Positions 9,235 to 18,197 of a stretch of DNA of 64,000 bases are shown in pieces; within the stretch, counting starts at the first letter, position 1; each line of letters starts with the position of its first letter. The stretch is from an uncultured Dorea sp. (GTDB taxonomy: Bacteria > Bacillota > Clostridia > Lachnospirales > Lachnospiraceae), in NCBI RefSeq assembly GCF_934294775.1, contig NZ_CAKRAH010000011.1:1-64000 (forward strand). Reading direction: 5' to 3'. The position numbers and the translations under genes were made by a program. The notes beneath the pieces were generated by a model that saw only the letters and a program-made list of their open reading frames with translations, was not told the origin of the DNA and ran no database searches.

Positions 9235-9253
9235 AATGTTATTACTACCCGTA

Positions 9254-9955
9254 TTATTTTACTTCGAATTTGTAACCGATTCCCCATACTGTGCTAAGAC
9301 TCCAGCCGTTATGATCTTTGATCTTTTCACGAAGTCTTTTGATGTGGACATCAACGGTACGGGTATCACCGATATATTCATAACCCCAGATCTGATCTAA
9401 CAGCTGTTCGCGGGTGAAGACCTGATTTGGTGAAGAAGCGAGGAAATACAAAAGCTCCAGTTCTTTTGGAGGCATTTCCACCGTCTTACCGTCTACAATG
9501 ACAGAATAGTTGGTCAGATTGATCTCGATACCAGGATATTCCACACATTTTCCCTTATCTGCCTGAGGAACTTCCGGTTTCGCTCCGGCCTGATAGCGGC
9601 GCAGAACGGCCTTTACACGGGCAACCAGTTCTTTGGAATCAAAAGGCTTCATGACATAATCATCGGCACCAAGCTCCAGGCCGAGCACTTTGTCAAAGAC
9701 TTCACCCTTTGCGGAGAGCATGATGATCGGTGTATTGGATCTTGCGCGGATTTCGCGACAGACCTGATAACCATCGATACCCGGCAGCATCAGATCCAGC
9801 AGGATCAGGTTTGGCTTGTAAGTGTCAAATGCGATCAGAGCGCGTTCACCATCGTGTACGGTCATGGTATCAAAACATTCTTTGGCCAGATACAATGAGA
9901 CCAGTTCTGCGATATTTTCATCGTCATCGACGATCAGAATTTTCTGTTTATTCAT
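9254..9955 (-). CDS. OmpR/PhoB-family response regulator
   Basis: 233 residues: receiver domain (about 4-118) with the acidic pocket VDDDE, phosphoacceptor Asp in LILLDLMLPGIDGY, conserved Thr/Ser in IIMLSA and Lys in YVMKPFD; then a winged-helix Trans_reg_C domain (about 135-230) with FTREQLLDQIWGYEY and RTVDVHIKRLREKI. It is the first gene of the regulator-kinase operon. GAGAGGAG precedes the ATG at a slightly long spacing. Targets are unknown; the convergent sugar-binding lipoprotein is one candidate. Confidence 0.95.
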   Translation of the reverse strand: MNKQKILIVDDDENIAELVSLYLAKECFDTMTVHDGERALIAFDTYKPNLILLDLMLPGIDGYQVCREIRARSNTPIIMLSAKGEVFDKVLGLELGADDYVMKPFDSKELVARVKAVLRRYQAGAKPEVPQADKGKCVEYPGIEINLTNYSVIVDGKTVEMPPKELELLYFLASSPNQVFTREQLLDQIWGYEYIGDTRTVDVHIKRLREKIKDHNGWSLSTVWGIGYKFEVK

Positions 9956-10063
9956 AACAATGTATACTCCTCTCTTAAGTAGATGTAAGTTGTGTACATC
10001 AGATTTCAGCCTCCGTATCCCGCAATGGGGATACAGATGGCAAATGTTATATCCCTTATTTTA

Positions 10064-12442
10064 TTATTTTAATTCGGCGATTGTTACTCCCGCATCGCCT
10101 TCGCCAAATGCTCCGAGACGGAAGGATTTGACGTGTTTCTGACGTTTTAAATATTTGTGGATGCCGGCTCTTAATGCACCGGTTCCTTTACCATGTACGA
10201 TTCTGACAGAACTAAGATGTGCAAGAGATGCATCATCTAAGTATTTATCAAGCTCTGCAATGGCTTCATCGACTGTTTTACCAAGCAGGTTGATCTCAGG
10301 ACTGATAGCGAGAGATTTGCCCATCTTGACTTTTCCCCTTCCGGTCTGTTTCACACGTTTGTTGAAGGAATAAGACGGTGCTTCTTCGATGATCTCAAGG
10401 TCAGATATATTGACGGTAGAACGAAGGATACCCATCTGTACGGTAACATTTCCCTTTGCATCAGGAAGTGAAGTTACAGAACCCGTCAGATTCATACTCA
10501 GTACTTTGACAGATTCGCCAAGCTTAAAATCACTGGCCTTATAAGCTTTTTTCGGTTTCTTGGCATCTGTCTTCATGGAATTCTGGGTTGCATTCATCTT
10601 CTTGCGGAGACGCTCACGCTCTTTTTCCATCTCGGCAACGGAGATGTTGGCCTTCCCGAATTTGTGGAAATTACGCATGGTTTCATCTGCGGTTTCTTTG
10701 GCATCGGCAAGGATCTCGTGTGCTTTTTCATTGGCTTCTCGGATGATGCGGTCGCGTTGCTCTTCTAATTTATCACGTTTTTGTCTTGTCTCTTCTTCCA
10801 GACGTGCCAGTTCGCGTTTGTAATGTTCGATTTCTTCCTGTTCTTTCTGAATGGTGCGTTTGCTTGTCTCAAGATCGGTTAACAGGTCTTCGAAGGATTC
10901 ATCCTGTTCTGTAAGATGTGTTTTTGCTTCATCGATAATATAATCCGGAAGCCCAAGTTTTCCTGCGATGGCAAATGCATTACTCTTACCTGGAATACCG
11001 ATTAGAAGATGATAAGTCGGACGAAGCGTTTCTACGTCGAATTCGCAACAGGCATTTTCAACACCAGGTGTAGACAGGGCAAAGACTTTCAGTTCACTGT
11101 AGTGAGTCGTTGCCATGGTACGGATGCCGCGCTGATGCAGATGGTTTAAGATTGCAATTGCAAGGGCTGCACCTTCGGTAGGGTCTGTTCCTGCACCTAA
11201 TTCGTCAAAAAGTACCAGCGAATGTTCGTCGACATGCTTTAAAAACGATACGATATTTGTCATATGGGAAGAGAAGGTACTAAGGCTTTGCTCAATACTT
11301 TGTTCATCTCCGATATCGGCATATACATTTTCAAAAAGCGCAAGCTCTGAGCGGTCCAGGGCAGGGATATGGAGTCCGGACTGTCCCATCAGGGTAAATA
11401 ATCCGACGGTTTTCAAAGATACAGTCTTACCACCGGTATTTGGTCCGGTTACGATCAGAAGATCGAAGGCATCACCAAGTGTAACGGTGATTGGGACGAC
11501 CTTTTTCTTATCTAATAATGGATGCCGGCCTTCACGGATGTGGATGCGTCCTTCTGTATTAAAGACTGGTTTGCTGGCATTCATGTTGATTGCAAGATTA
11601 CCTCTGGCGAAGATAAAGTCGAGTTCTGTCATGACTTTGTAGTCTGTGCGGATGGATTCTGTGTATTCACCGACATCAGCACTTAAGCGGGCGAGGATTA
11701 CCTGGATCTCTTCCTGCTCTTTTCCATATAATTCTTTTAGGTCGTTATTCAGTTTTACGACAGCCATAGGTTCTATGAACAGAGTAGAACCGGTGGCTGA
11801 CTGGTCGTGGATCAGACCAGATACCTGGCTTCTGTATTCGGCCTTTACAGGGATACAATAGCGGTCACCACGCATCGTGATGATCGGATCCTGCAGGTAA
11901 GTACGAAGGGAACCATTGACCATGGAAGACAGGGTGGAATGTACCTTGTCGTTAATCTGGTTCATGGAACGGCGGATCTGCTTTAATGTGCTGCTGGCAT
12001 CGTCACTGATTTCATCTTCTTCAATGATACATCTGCGGATCTCTGTACTTAAGAGAGTCAGAGGTTCCAGCTGCTGGAACAATGCATCCAGACAGTCTTC
12101 CATATCATCGGCAGTTTCGTGTCTTCCGTAGGATTTGACCTGTGCGGTATTTTCAAGAAGCTTGCAGATACGCAGAAGCTCACCGCTTCCAAGAGCAGCA
12201 CCGACTTCCAGACGTTTCAAAGATTCGCCGACCGGATTACAGCTTCCAAAGGACGGACGACCTTTTTTGATAATACGTGTAAATGCAGCTTCGGTCTGGT
12301 CCTGTGCAGACTGGATATCCGGAAGGGATGCCATGGGTTTCAGTCTTTTACAACGTTCTTTTCCGCCAAAAGAAGAAGCCTGCTCTATTAAGATATCGAT
12401 TATTTTATTATATTCTAGTTTTGCTAATGTTTTTTTATTCAT
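10064..12442 (-). CDS. mutS2: Endonuclease MutS2
   Basis: 792 residues with the MutS2 plan: core and clamp helices (about 1-310), ABC-type ATPase with Walker A TGPNTGGKT and Walker B LVLFDELGAGTDPTEG, a long coiled coil (about 510-610, Glu/Arg/Lys-rich), a KOW-like segment and the C-terminal Smr domain with IVHGKGTGALR. MutS2 is not a mismatch-repair protein; in Bacillus it acts on collided ribosomes and it can suppress recombination. I start at the ATG at 12442 because TAGGTGAG lies at proper distance; an in-frame GTG three codons upstream falls inside that site. Confidence 0.95.
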   Translation of the reverse strand: MNKKTLAKLEYNKIIDILIEQASSFGGKERCKRLKPMASLPDIQSAQDQTEAAFTRIIKKGRPSFGSCNPVGESLKRLEVGAALGSGELLRICKLLENTAQVKSYGRHETADDMEDCLDALFQQLEPLTLLSTEIRRCIIEEDEISDDASSTLKQIRRSMNQINDKVHSTLSSMVNGSLRTYLQDPIITMRGDRYCIPVKAEYRSQVSGLIHDQSATGSTLFIEPMAVVKLNNDLKELYGKEQEEIQVILARLSADVGEYTESIRTDYKVMTELDFIFARGNLAINMNASKPVFNTEGRIHIREGRHPLLDKKKVVPITVTLGDAFDLLIVTGPNTGGKTVSLKTVGLFTLMGQSGLHIPALDRSELALFENVYADIGDEQSIEQSLSTFSSHMTNIVSFLKHVDEHSLVLFDELGAGTDPTEGAALAIAILNHLHQRGIRTMATTHYSELKVFALSTPGVENACCEFDVETLRPTYHLLIGIPGKSNAFAIAGKLGLPDYIIDEAKTHLTEQDESFEDLLTDLETSKRTIQKEQEEIEHYKRELARLEEETRQKRDKLEEQRDRIIREANEKAHEILADAKETADETMRNFHKFGKANISVAEMEKERERLRKKMNATQNSMKTDAKKPKKAYKASDFKLGESVKVLSMNLTGSVTSLPDAKGNVTVQMGILRSTVNISDLEIIEEAPSYSFNKRVKQTGRGKVKMGKSLAISPEINLLGKTVDEAIAELDKYLDDASLAHLSSVRIVHGKGTGALRAGIHKYLKRQKHVKSFRLGAFGEGDAGVTIAELK

Positions 12443-12631
12443 ATTTCTCACCTAAATTTATATAAGTTCAGTACCTGTATTGTACGTTATGGAATCTCCG
12501 GCCCTGGAAAATTCCACCTGTGAACAGTACCTATTCTACATTATTTGAGCCATAAAGGAAAGGATAAATATTGAACATTCCCATTCCATACGGTATACTA
12601 TAAAAAGGATTGCAAAGGAGACAAAAGGCTT

Positions 12632-13918
12632 ATGGATGAGCGGAAATTTCCCGGAAAAGAACAGGGAGAACCAGAAAAACAACCATATGAAAAACAGTCA
12701 GATTATATGTTCATGCAGGAGACAATAAAGAACGATAACAGACGTGGCCAGAGATACCGGAAGAGTATTCTTAAGACAGCAGGGCTTGGTCTGATATTCG
12801 GTATTGCTGCCTGCATCAGTTTTTCTGCGCTCAAACCATGGATTGATGAAAAATTTCCGGATGATTCACAGAAAATAGTCATTCCGGAAGAAGAGACAGA
12901 TACAACAGACACAGAAAAAAAAGACGAAACCACGACGGAGAAGGCGCTGGATACAGACAGCCACAGAGAGCTTCAGCAGTCGTTAACGGATGTGGCCTCT
13001 GAGTCGGCAAAGTCTGTCGTAGAGATAGTAGGAATCTCAGGAGAACAGGACTGGATTGATGAGTCTTATGATAATAAGAACAGTGTATCGGGACTGATCA
13101 TAGCAGATAATGGTCAGGAACTTCTGATATATGGAAGCACTTCGGTGTTAAAGACTGCCAAAGAAATCCATATCGTATTCCCGGATGGCAGTGTGTATCC
13201 GGCTTCTGTTAAGAAAAAGGATGAAAGTCTTGGATTTGCAATCTATGCAGTGGGACGAAGTTCTATCCAGCAAAGTACCTGGTCACAGATCAGGATGGCG
13301 GCTCTTGGAAGCTCCAATTCCGTACAAAAGGGAGACACTGCAATTGTGCTTGGCAAACCATTTGGCTATGCGGGAGGTGTCGGATTTGGCACGATCGCAT
13401 CGGCAAGAAATATGATAGATGGCGATGATGGAAAATATCAGCTTCTTTGTACTGATATCGCTGCAGCAGAAGATGGAACAGGTGTCATCTGCAATCTGTC
13501 CGGAGAAGTGGTAGGAATCATAGATCAGGGCATTTCAGAAAACAGCAGCAAAGGATTGGTGACAGCTTATGGAATCTCCGGCTTAAAGTCTCAGATCGAA
13601 CAGCTGTCTAATGGTGAGGCGATTCCGTATATCGGTATCCGCGGATTAGATGTGACGTCAGAGATAGAAGAACAGGGAATTCCAAAAGGAGTCTATGTAA
13701 GAGCGGTGGAGACAGATTCACCGGCTATGTCGGCGGGAATCCAGAGCGGTGATATCATTACCGAAGCAGCAGGAAAGAAGGTAAATTCTTTGTCAGGGTA
13801 TCAGTCTATATTGTCAGAACAAAAGAGTGGAAGTAAGATAAAGATCAAAGGCCAGAGACAGGGAGCCGGCGGTTATGTAGACATTTCGTTCGACGTAACA
13901 ATTGGAAGTAAAGAGTAG
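12632..13918 (+). CDS. Membrane-anchored HtrA-like protein with PDZ domain, catalytic triad lost
   Basis: 428 residues: an N-terminal cytosolic segment, one membrane helix (about 45-66), an acidic/Thr linker, a trypsin-like double barrel (about 105-315) and a PDZ domain (about 330-423, with GVYVRAVETDSPAMSAGIQ and GDIITEAAG). In active HtrA the catalytic His, Asp and Ser lie in TNNHV, DLAV and GNSGGPL. The matching places here read LLIYGSTSV (about residue 165), LGFAIYAV (about 197) and EDGTGVICN (about 280), so all three residues are missing. It is probably a non-proteolytic, surface-facing binding or regulatory protein. The next gene starts 31 bp downstream and may be co-transcribed. Confidence 0.85.
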   Translation: MDERKFPGKEQGEPEKQPYEKQSDYMFMQETIKNDNRRGQRYRKSILKTAGLGLIFGIAACISFSALKPWIDEKFPDDSQKIVIPEEETDTTDTEKKDETTTEKALDTDSHRELQQSLTDVASESAKSVVEIVGISGEQDWIDESYDNKNSVSGLIIADNGQELLIYGSTSVLKTAKEIHIVFPDGSVYPASVKKKDESLGFAIYAVGRSSIQQSTWSQIRMAALGSSNSVQKGDTAIVLGKPFGYAGGVGFGTIASARNMIDGDDGKYQLLCTDIAAAEDGTGVICNLSGEVVGIIDQGISENSSKGLVTAYGISGLKSQIEQLSNGEAIPYIGIRGLDVTSEIEEQGIPKGVYVRAVETDSPAMSAGIQSGDIITEAAGKKVNSLSGYQSILSEQKSGSKIKIKGQRQGAGGYVDISFDVTIGSKE

Positions 13919-13949
13919 ATGTATAGAATAATTAGAAAGAGGAAATAAA

Positions 13950-14891
13950 ATGAGATATATCAATACCCTTCATGAAGGGGAAACAATCAGAAATGTATAT
14001 TTGTGTAAGGGAAAGCGTTCCGCGGAGACCAGAAACGGAAGACCTTATGATAATCTGATCCTTCAGGATAAGACAGGAACACTGGACGGAAAAGTATGGG
14101 ATCCGAATTCCGGCGGAATTGCAGATTATGATGAACTGGATTTCATCGAAGTCTATGGAGAGATCATCAGCTACAATAACAATCTTCAGATGAACATCAA
14201 GCAGATCAGAAAAGCACAGGAAGGCGAATACATTGCTGCAGACTATATGCCGACAACAGAGAAGAGTACCGATGGTATGTATAATGAACTGCTTGGCTAT
14301 ATTAAGAAAGTAGACAATGAATATTTAAGACAGGTGCTGGAATATTACTTTGTAAAAGACGAGACATTTATCCGTAATTTCAAAGGACATTCCGCAGCAA
14401 AGACGGTACATCATGGATTCGCCGGAGGACTTCTGGAGCATACATTAAGTGTTGTGAAGTTCTGTGACTATATGACAAGCGCTTATCCGATCCTGAATAA
14501 AGATCTGCTTTACACAGCAGCAATCTGTCACGATATCGGAAAGACAAAAGAATTATCTTCCTTCCCGGAAAATGATTACACAGATGAAGGACAGCTTCTC
14601 GGACATATCGTGATCGGTGTAGAGATGGTAGGAGATGCAGTGCGCAGCATCCCGGACTTCCCGGAAAAGCTGGCTAATGAATTAAAACACTGTATCGTAG
14701 CGCATCACGGGGAGCTGGAATACGGTTCACCGAAGAAACCGGCACTTGCCGAGGCGATGGCACTGAATCTTGCAGATAATGCAGATGCAAAGATGCAGAC
14801 ATTAACAGAATTATTCAAAGATAAAAAAGGAAATGACTGGCTGGGATATAACCGCCTGTTTGAATCTAATATTAGAAAGACAGTTATCTAA
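13950..14891 (+). CDS. OB-fold plus HD-domain 3'-5' exoribonuclease, YhaM-like
   Basis: 313 residues. An N-terminal OB-fold (about 10-85: DNLILQDKTGTLDGKVWD) is followed by an HD phosphohydrolase domain (about 140-290) with HHGFAGGLLEH, CHDIGK and HCIVAHHGELEYG. This is the layout of Bacillus YhaM, a 3'-5' exoribonuclease that trims short RNA and acts on DNA. AGAAAGAGGA precedes the ATG. Its last base is shared with the ATG of rlmD (TAATG), so the two are translationally coupled, giving an RNA-processing/modification pair. Confidence 0.88.
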   Translation: MRYINTLHEGETIRNVYLCKGKRSAETRNGRPYDNLILQDKTGTLDGKVWDPNSGGIADYDELDFIEVYGEIISYNNNLQMNIKQIRKAQEGEYIAADYMPTTEKSTDGMYNELLGYIKKVDNEYLRQVLEYYFVKDETFIRNFKGHSAAKTVHHGFAGGLLEHTLSVVKFCDYMTSAYPILNKDLLYTAAICHDIGKTKELSSFPENDYTDEGQLLGHIVIGVEMVGDAVRSIPDFPEKLANELKHCIVAHHGELEYGSPKKPALAEAMALNLADNADAKMQTLTELFKDKKGNDWLGYNRLFESNIRKTVI

Positions 14892-16303
14892 TGATGCAGA
14901 AGAATGAAATTGTAAAAGTAAAAATTGAAGATATCGGAGTCGGAGGAGAAGGCATCGGTAAGGTGGATGGTTATACACTGTTCATCAAAGATGCCATCAT
15001 CGGGGATGTTGTAGAAGCCAAAGTCATGAAGGCAAAGAAAAATTATGGCTATGCACGCCTGATGAATGTTCTGACTCCATCCAAAGACCGCGTAGAAGAG
15101 CCGGTCTGTCCAATGGCGAGAAAATGTGGCGGCTGTCAGATCCAGGAGATGAAATATCTGGCACAGTTAAAGTTCAAAGAATCGAAAGTCCGCGGCAATC
15201 TGGAGCGTATCGGGGAAGTTCCTTCCGAACTGCTGGATCAGATCATGCACCCGGCAGTTGGCATGGACGGTGAAGGAATGCAGCCATTCCGCTACCGTAA
15301 TAAAGCACAGTTCCCGATCGGAACAGATAAAGACGGCAGAGTGATCGCAGGATTCTATGCCGGAAGAACACACAGCATTATCGGGAATACGGACTGTGTA
15401 CTTGGTGTGGAAGTGAATGAAGAGATCCTGAATTGTATCCTGGATTTTATGGAGGAATTCGATATTCCGGCCTATGATGAAGTGAAGCACAAAGGACTGG
15501 TGCGTCATGTCCTGCTCCGTTATGGATTCAAGACAGATGAGATTATGGTTTGCCTGGTAATTAACGGAAAGACGATTCCGCATTGCCACGATCTGGTAGG
15601 ACGTCTCCGCCAGATTCCGGGTATGACAAGCATTACCCTCAGTATGAATACTGTGAAGACGAACGTGATCATGGGTGACACAATCCGTCTTCTGTGGGGA
15701 CAGGAATTCATCACAGACTATATCGGAGAGATCAAGTATCAGATATCACCGCTGTCATTCTACCAGGTGAATCCGGTACAGACAGAGAAGCTATACGGAC
15801 TGGCATTGGACTATGCAGGGCTTACCGGCAATGAGACGGTATGGGATCTGTACTGCGGAATCGGAACCATATCCCTGTTCCTTGCAAAGAAGGCAAAGCA
15901 GGTATACGGAGTCGAGATTGTGCCACAGGCCATTGATGATGCGAAGAATAACGCGAAGATTAATGACATCACGAATGCAGAATTCTATGTAGGCAAGGCA
16001 GAAGAAGTCCTGCCGGACTATTATAAAGAATACGAAAAGACACATAACGGTGAGACCGCACATGCAGACGTGATCGTAGTTGACCCGCCGAGAAAAGGCT
16101 GTGAGGAATCCCTGCTTCAGACGATTGTCGATATGCAGCCGGAAAGAGTGGTATATGTAAGCTGCGACAGTGCGACGCTTGCGAGGGATGTGAAGTTCTT
16201 AAGAGCCAATGGGTATGAACTTAAGGATGTGACACCTGTGGACCAGTTCCCGCATACGGTTCACATTGAAGTGGCCTGCTGGCTTAAGAGAGTGGGAAAA
16301 TAG
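14891..16303 (+). CDS. rlmD: 23S rRNA (uracil-5)-methyltransferase, RlmD/RumA type
   Basis: 470 residues: TRAM domain (about 5-62), the 4Fe-4S cluster cysteines in CPMARKCGGC and a later Cys (GNTDCVLG), central domain, and a Rossmann methyltransferase with SFYQVNPVQTEKLY, DLYCGIGTISLF, VVDPPRKGC and the catalytic Cys in VYVSCDSATLARD. It uses SAM to make m5U in 23S rRNA; Firmicutes relatives can modify more than one site, so the exact target is not certain. A second ATG directly follows the first; either could be used. A strong terminator follows. Confidence 0.9.
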   Translation: MMQKNEIVKVKIEDIGVGGEGIGKVDGYTLFIKDAIIGDVVEAKVMKAKKNYGYARLMNVLTPSKDRVEEPVCPMARKCGGCQIQEMKYLAQLKFKESKVRGNLERIGEVPSELLDQIMHPAVGMDGEGMQPFRYRNKAQFPIGTDKDGRVIAGFYAGRTHSIIGNTDCVLGVEVNEEILNCILDFMEEFDIPAYDEVKHKGLVRHVLLRYGFKTDEIMVCLVINGKTIPHCHDLVGRLRQIPGMTSITLSMNTVKTNVIMGDTIRLLWGQEFITDYIGEIKYQISPLSFYQVNPVQTEKLYGLALDYAGLTGNETVWDLYCGIGTISLFLAKKAKQVYGVEIVPQAIDDAKNNAKINDITNAEFYVGKAEEVLPDYYKEYEKTHNGETAHADVIVVDPPRKGCEESLLQTIVDMQPERVVYVSCDSATLARDVKFLRANGYELKDVTPVDQFPHTVHIEVACWLKRVGK

Positions 16304-16317
16304 TAGAGAGATAAATG

Positions 16318-16367
16318 AAAAAATAGCCATGTATTGCTAAAAATGAGTAATACATGGCTATTTTTTT
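16318..16367 (+). terminator. Terminator after rlmD
   Basis: AAATAGCCATGTATT pairs with its downstream complement (AATACATGGCTATTT) over an 18-bp stem with a short A-rich loop, then a run of seven T. It ends the transcript of the nuclease-rlmD pair. Confidence 0.92.
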
Positions 16368-16406
16368 GAGCTTGTATAGAATAAATTTTTCAAAACATGT
16401 ATAATT

Positions 16407-16442
16407 AAGCAAGATAATAAGCAAGATAATAAGTAAGATAGA
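16407..16442. repeat. Three tandem copies of a 12-bp unit
   Basis: AAGCAAGATAAT occurs at 16407 and 16419 and as AAGTAAGATAGA at 16431. The repeat lies just before the ribosome site of the small winged-helix gene, where it could reflect replication slippage or a binding array. Confidence 0.85.
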
Positions 16443-16460
16443 GCTTTTGAAGAGGAAATT

Positions 16461-16694
16461 ATGCCAGAGACAGAAAGCTATGGTGAAAATGTATCAGAGT
16501 ATGTAAAGAAATTATTAGATGTTATGGATTATGGAATTCCATATACAGCCAATGCAATTATGGAAAAGTTGCAAATTAAATCAAAGGAGACTTTCCGGAA
16601 ACATTACTTAAACCCTGCGATGAAGTTACAGTTTGTACAGATGACAATACCGGAAAAACCACGAAGCAAAAATCAGAGATACATTAGAAAGTAG
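16461..16694 (+). CDS. Orphan winged-helix domain resembling the C-terminus of RecG-like/Fic-like ATP-binding proteins
   Basis: 77 residues. The segment FRKHYLNPAMKLQFVQMTIP and the tail KPRSKNQRYIRK match the winged-helix module that normally closes AlbA_2/AAA_4 transcriptional regulators and some Fic proteins. Here it stands alone: an in-frame stop sits just upstream and no larger partner is present. GAGGAAATT precedes the ATG. It is either a small DNA-binding protein or the surviving 3' piece of a deleted gene; the AT-rich repeat-bearing flank favours a remnant. Confidence 0.55.
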   Translation: MPETESYGENVSEYVKKLLDVMDYGIPYTANAIMEKLQIKSKETFRKHYLNPAMKLQFVQMTIPEKPRSKNQRYIRK

Positions 16695-16779
16695 TTATTC
16701 ATTGTGCCCACTTGCAAAATCTCCCCACACCCTGTATGATGTCACAAGGAATATGATATAACAGCAAGGAGTGGTTTCA

Positions 16780-17664
16780 TTGGCAAGGATCAAGAAAAAA
16801 CCAAAGAAGAATATAAATATAAAAATACAGCAAAATGATTTCCCAAAGATTGCAGATAAATTAAAAAATGAAATGGTTGCTTTTTTAGATACAGAATTTC
16901 TGACTTCCCAGAAAAAAGGCGGACCACCGCCGAAGTTGGTGTCGGTCGGATTTGTGATCTGTCAGAAGAACTTTAAGGAAGTGACAAGATTTCATTCGTA
17001 TATATATGCCGAAGATGAATTACATGAGCTTTTTCAGGAGATGACAGGTATCGGAAGAGAAGACCTTTTAAGTGCACCGGATTATGAACTGGTGATGGAA
17101 GAGGTGGCAGAACAGCTGGAAGCCTGGGATGTGAAAAACATCTATGTATGGGGGCCGGATAAGCATGTGATCCAGAAAGATCTGTTGGAATATCGTCAGG
17201 ATGCTTCCAAGAGAACAAGGAAGATTGTAAACCGTGTAATCCGGATGATCCAGGATGTAGAAGGGATGTATCTAGCAAAGTTAAGTCTCCCAAGTGCCGG
17301 AATTGCAAGTCTGAAACTGCTCTGCGGCCTTGGAACAGAAGTAAGTCATAATGCCCTGGATGATGCAGTAGATCTGAAAAATATTATCCGCCACATTGAG
17401 ATGGAGGGATGTTCAGGAGAAAAACTGCAGATTATGAAGACATATCTGGCAGAAAAAGAAATATACTATAGACAAAGAAGATTCCGTGAAAAATGGGAAG
17501 AAGTACCGGAAGGCGTGATGGAAAAGAGTCTGGGGTTACTAAAAGAACTTGGAAAGATCGATACGATAGAAGCCCGGGCACTCCGGGATGATATCATGGT
17601 GATGTGTACCGGAGAGGATATCTCATTTCCAACGATGGAAGACTATTTTCAACAGGTACGGTAA
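16780..17664 (+). CDS. DEDDh-family 3'-5' exonuclease-like protein
   Basis: 294 residues from the TTG at 16780. The RNase H-like exonuclease fold shows motif I FLDTEF (Asp, Glu), a middle motif around VWGPDKHVIQKD and motif III SHNALDDAVDLKN (His and Asp of DEDDh). The N-terminus is strongly basic (ARIKKKPKKN), which suggests nucleic-acid binding. An in-frame GTG lies nine bases upstream but overlaps the ribosome site AAGGAGTGG, so the TTG is the better start. Relatives include KapD-type and DnaQ-type nucleases. It is a single gene with no clear partners; the substrate is unknown. Confidence 0.75.
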   Translation: MARIKKKPKKNINIKIQQNDFPKIADKLKNEMVAFLDTEFLTSQKKGGPPPKLVSVGFVICQKNFKEVTRFHSYIYAEDELHELFQEMTGIGREDLLSAPDYELVMEEVAEQLEAWDVKNIYVWGPDKHVIQKDLLEYRQDASKRTRKIVNRVIRMIQDVEGMYLAKLSLPSAGIASLKLLCGLGTEVSHNALDDAVDLKNIIRHIEMEGCSGEKLQIMKTYLAEKEIYYRQRRFREKWEEVPEGVMEKSLGLLKELGKIDTIEARALRDDIMVMCTGEDISFPTMEDYFQQVR

Positions 17665-17738
17665 GAGGATGCTAGAGTGTGTCTGAAAAATCATTCCTAC
17701 AATCTAGAAGTAAAAAATAAAGAGCTGTATGTAAGAGG

Positions 17739-17942
17739 ATGAAAAAAGAAGTATTAGAAAATGTAATAGTTAAATAACACAAAATAATACTTGATCAATG
17801 TTTACATTTTGGAAATAATGTAAAAACACCAGTAAAGATTCGTGATAAAAACGATAAAATAAAAGAATTAACTGATAATTTTGAACAAAATTACAGATTG
17901 ACGGAAAGCAATAAAGAGGTTAGAATAATCACAAGTTCATAA
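17739..17942 (+). pseudogene. Short reading frame broken by one stop codon
   Basis: A frame beginning with ATG after GTAAGAGG encodes MKKEVLENVIVK, then TAA (17775-17777), and continues in the same frame without interruption to TAA at 17940 (ending NKEVRIITSS). Apart from the single stop it is a coherent 68-codon, Lys/Glu/Asn-rich, AT-rich frame and is followed 18 bp later by a good terminator. It may be a small gene inactivated by one substitution or the tail of a lost mobile gene. The product is not recognised. Confidence 0.4.
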
Positions 17943-17960
17943 GGAACGAGACAGACAAAG

Positions 17961-17990
17961 GCGTCGCAGCAATCAACTGCGGCGCTTTTT
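17961..17990 (+). terminator. Terminator in the 17.9-kb region
   Basis: GCGTCGCAG (17961-17969) pairs with CTGCGGCGC (17977-17985) with one G-U pair, loop CAATCAA, followed by TTTTT. It would end transcripts from the exonuclease or from the broken frame. Confidence 0.88.
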
Positions 17991-18070
17991 CGTATTTCAT
18001 TTCACAGATATGAAATCATAGAAAAACTATTTTCTAAAGTCATCCCGGGTAAGATTAGAAAGTCTGTCGG

Positions 18071-18128
18071 ACAGAAAATGCAAGGGCGCATTACAAAAAA
18101 AGTTTGTAATGCGCCCTTACATTTTCAG
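18071..18128 (+). promoter_or_regulatory. Long hairpin upstream of amino-acid ABC transporter
   Basis: An inverted repeat of about 26 bp: CAGAAAATGCAAGGGCGCAT and onward (from 18071) is complementary to 18101-18128, with only two mismatches and a loop of about 4 nt; the inner 16 bp are perfect. No T-run follows, so it is not a standard terminator. It sits 70 bp before the start of the binding-protein gene and could be a leader control element or an RNA processing site. Confidence 0.65.
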
Positions 18129-18197
18129 TTAAAAAAGAATCCAGGGAAATTGCAGTTTGCAGATTCCGAAGGTAAAGCAGTAAGGAGGACTCGTATT

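Noticed and set aside
16400..18070. Integrated mobile element
   Set aside because: AT-rich with remnants, but no integrase, transposase, terminal repeats or attachment-site duplication was found.
18078..18197. N-terminal extension of the amino-acid binding protein through the long hairpin
   Set aside because: It would bury the lipoprotein signal and lacks a ribosome site; the ATG at 18198 has AAGGAGG and a proper signal peptide.
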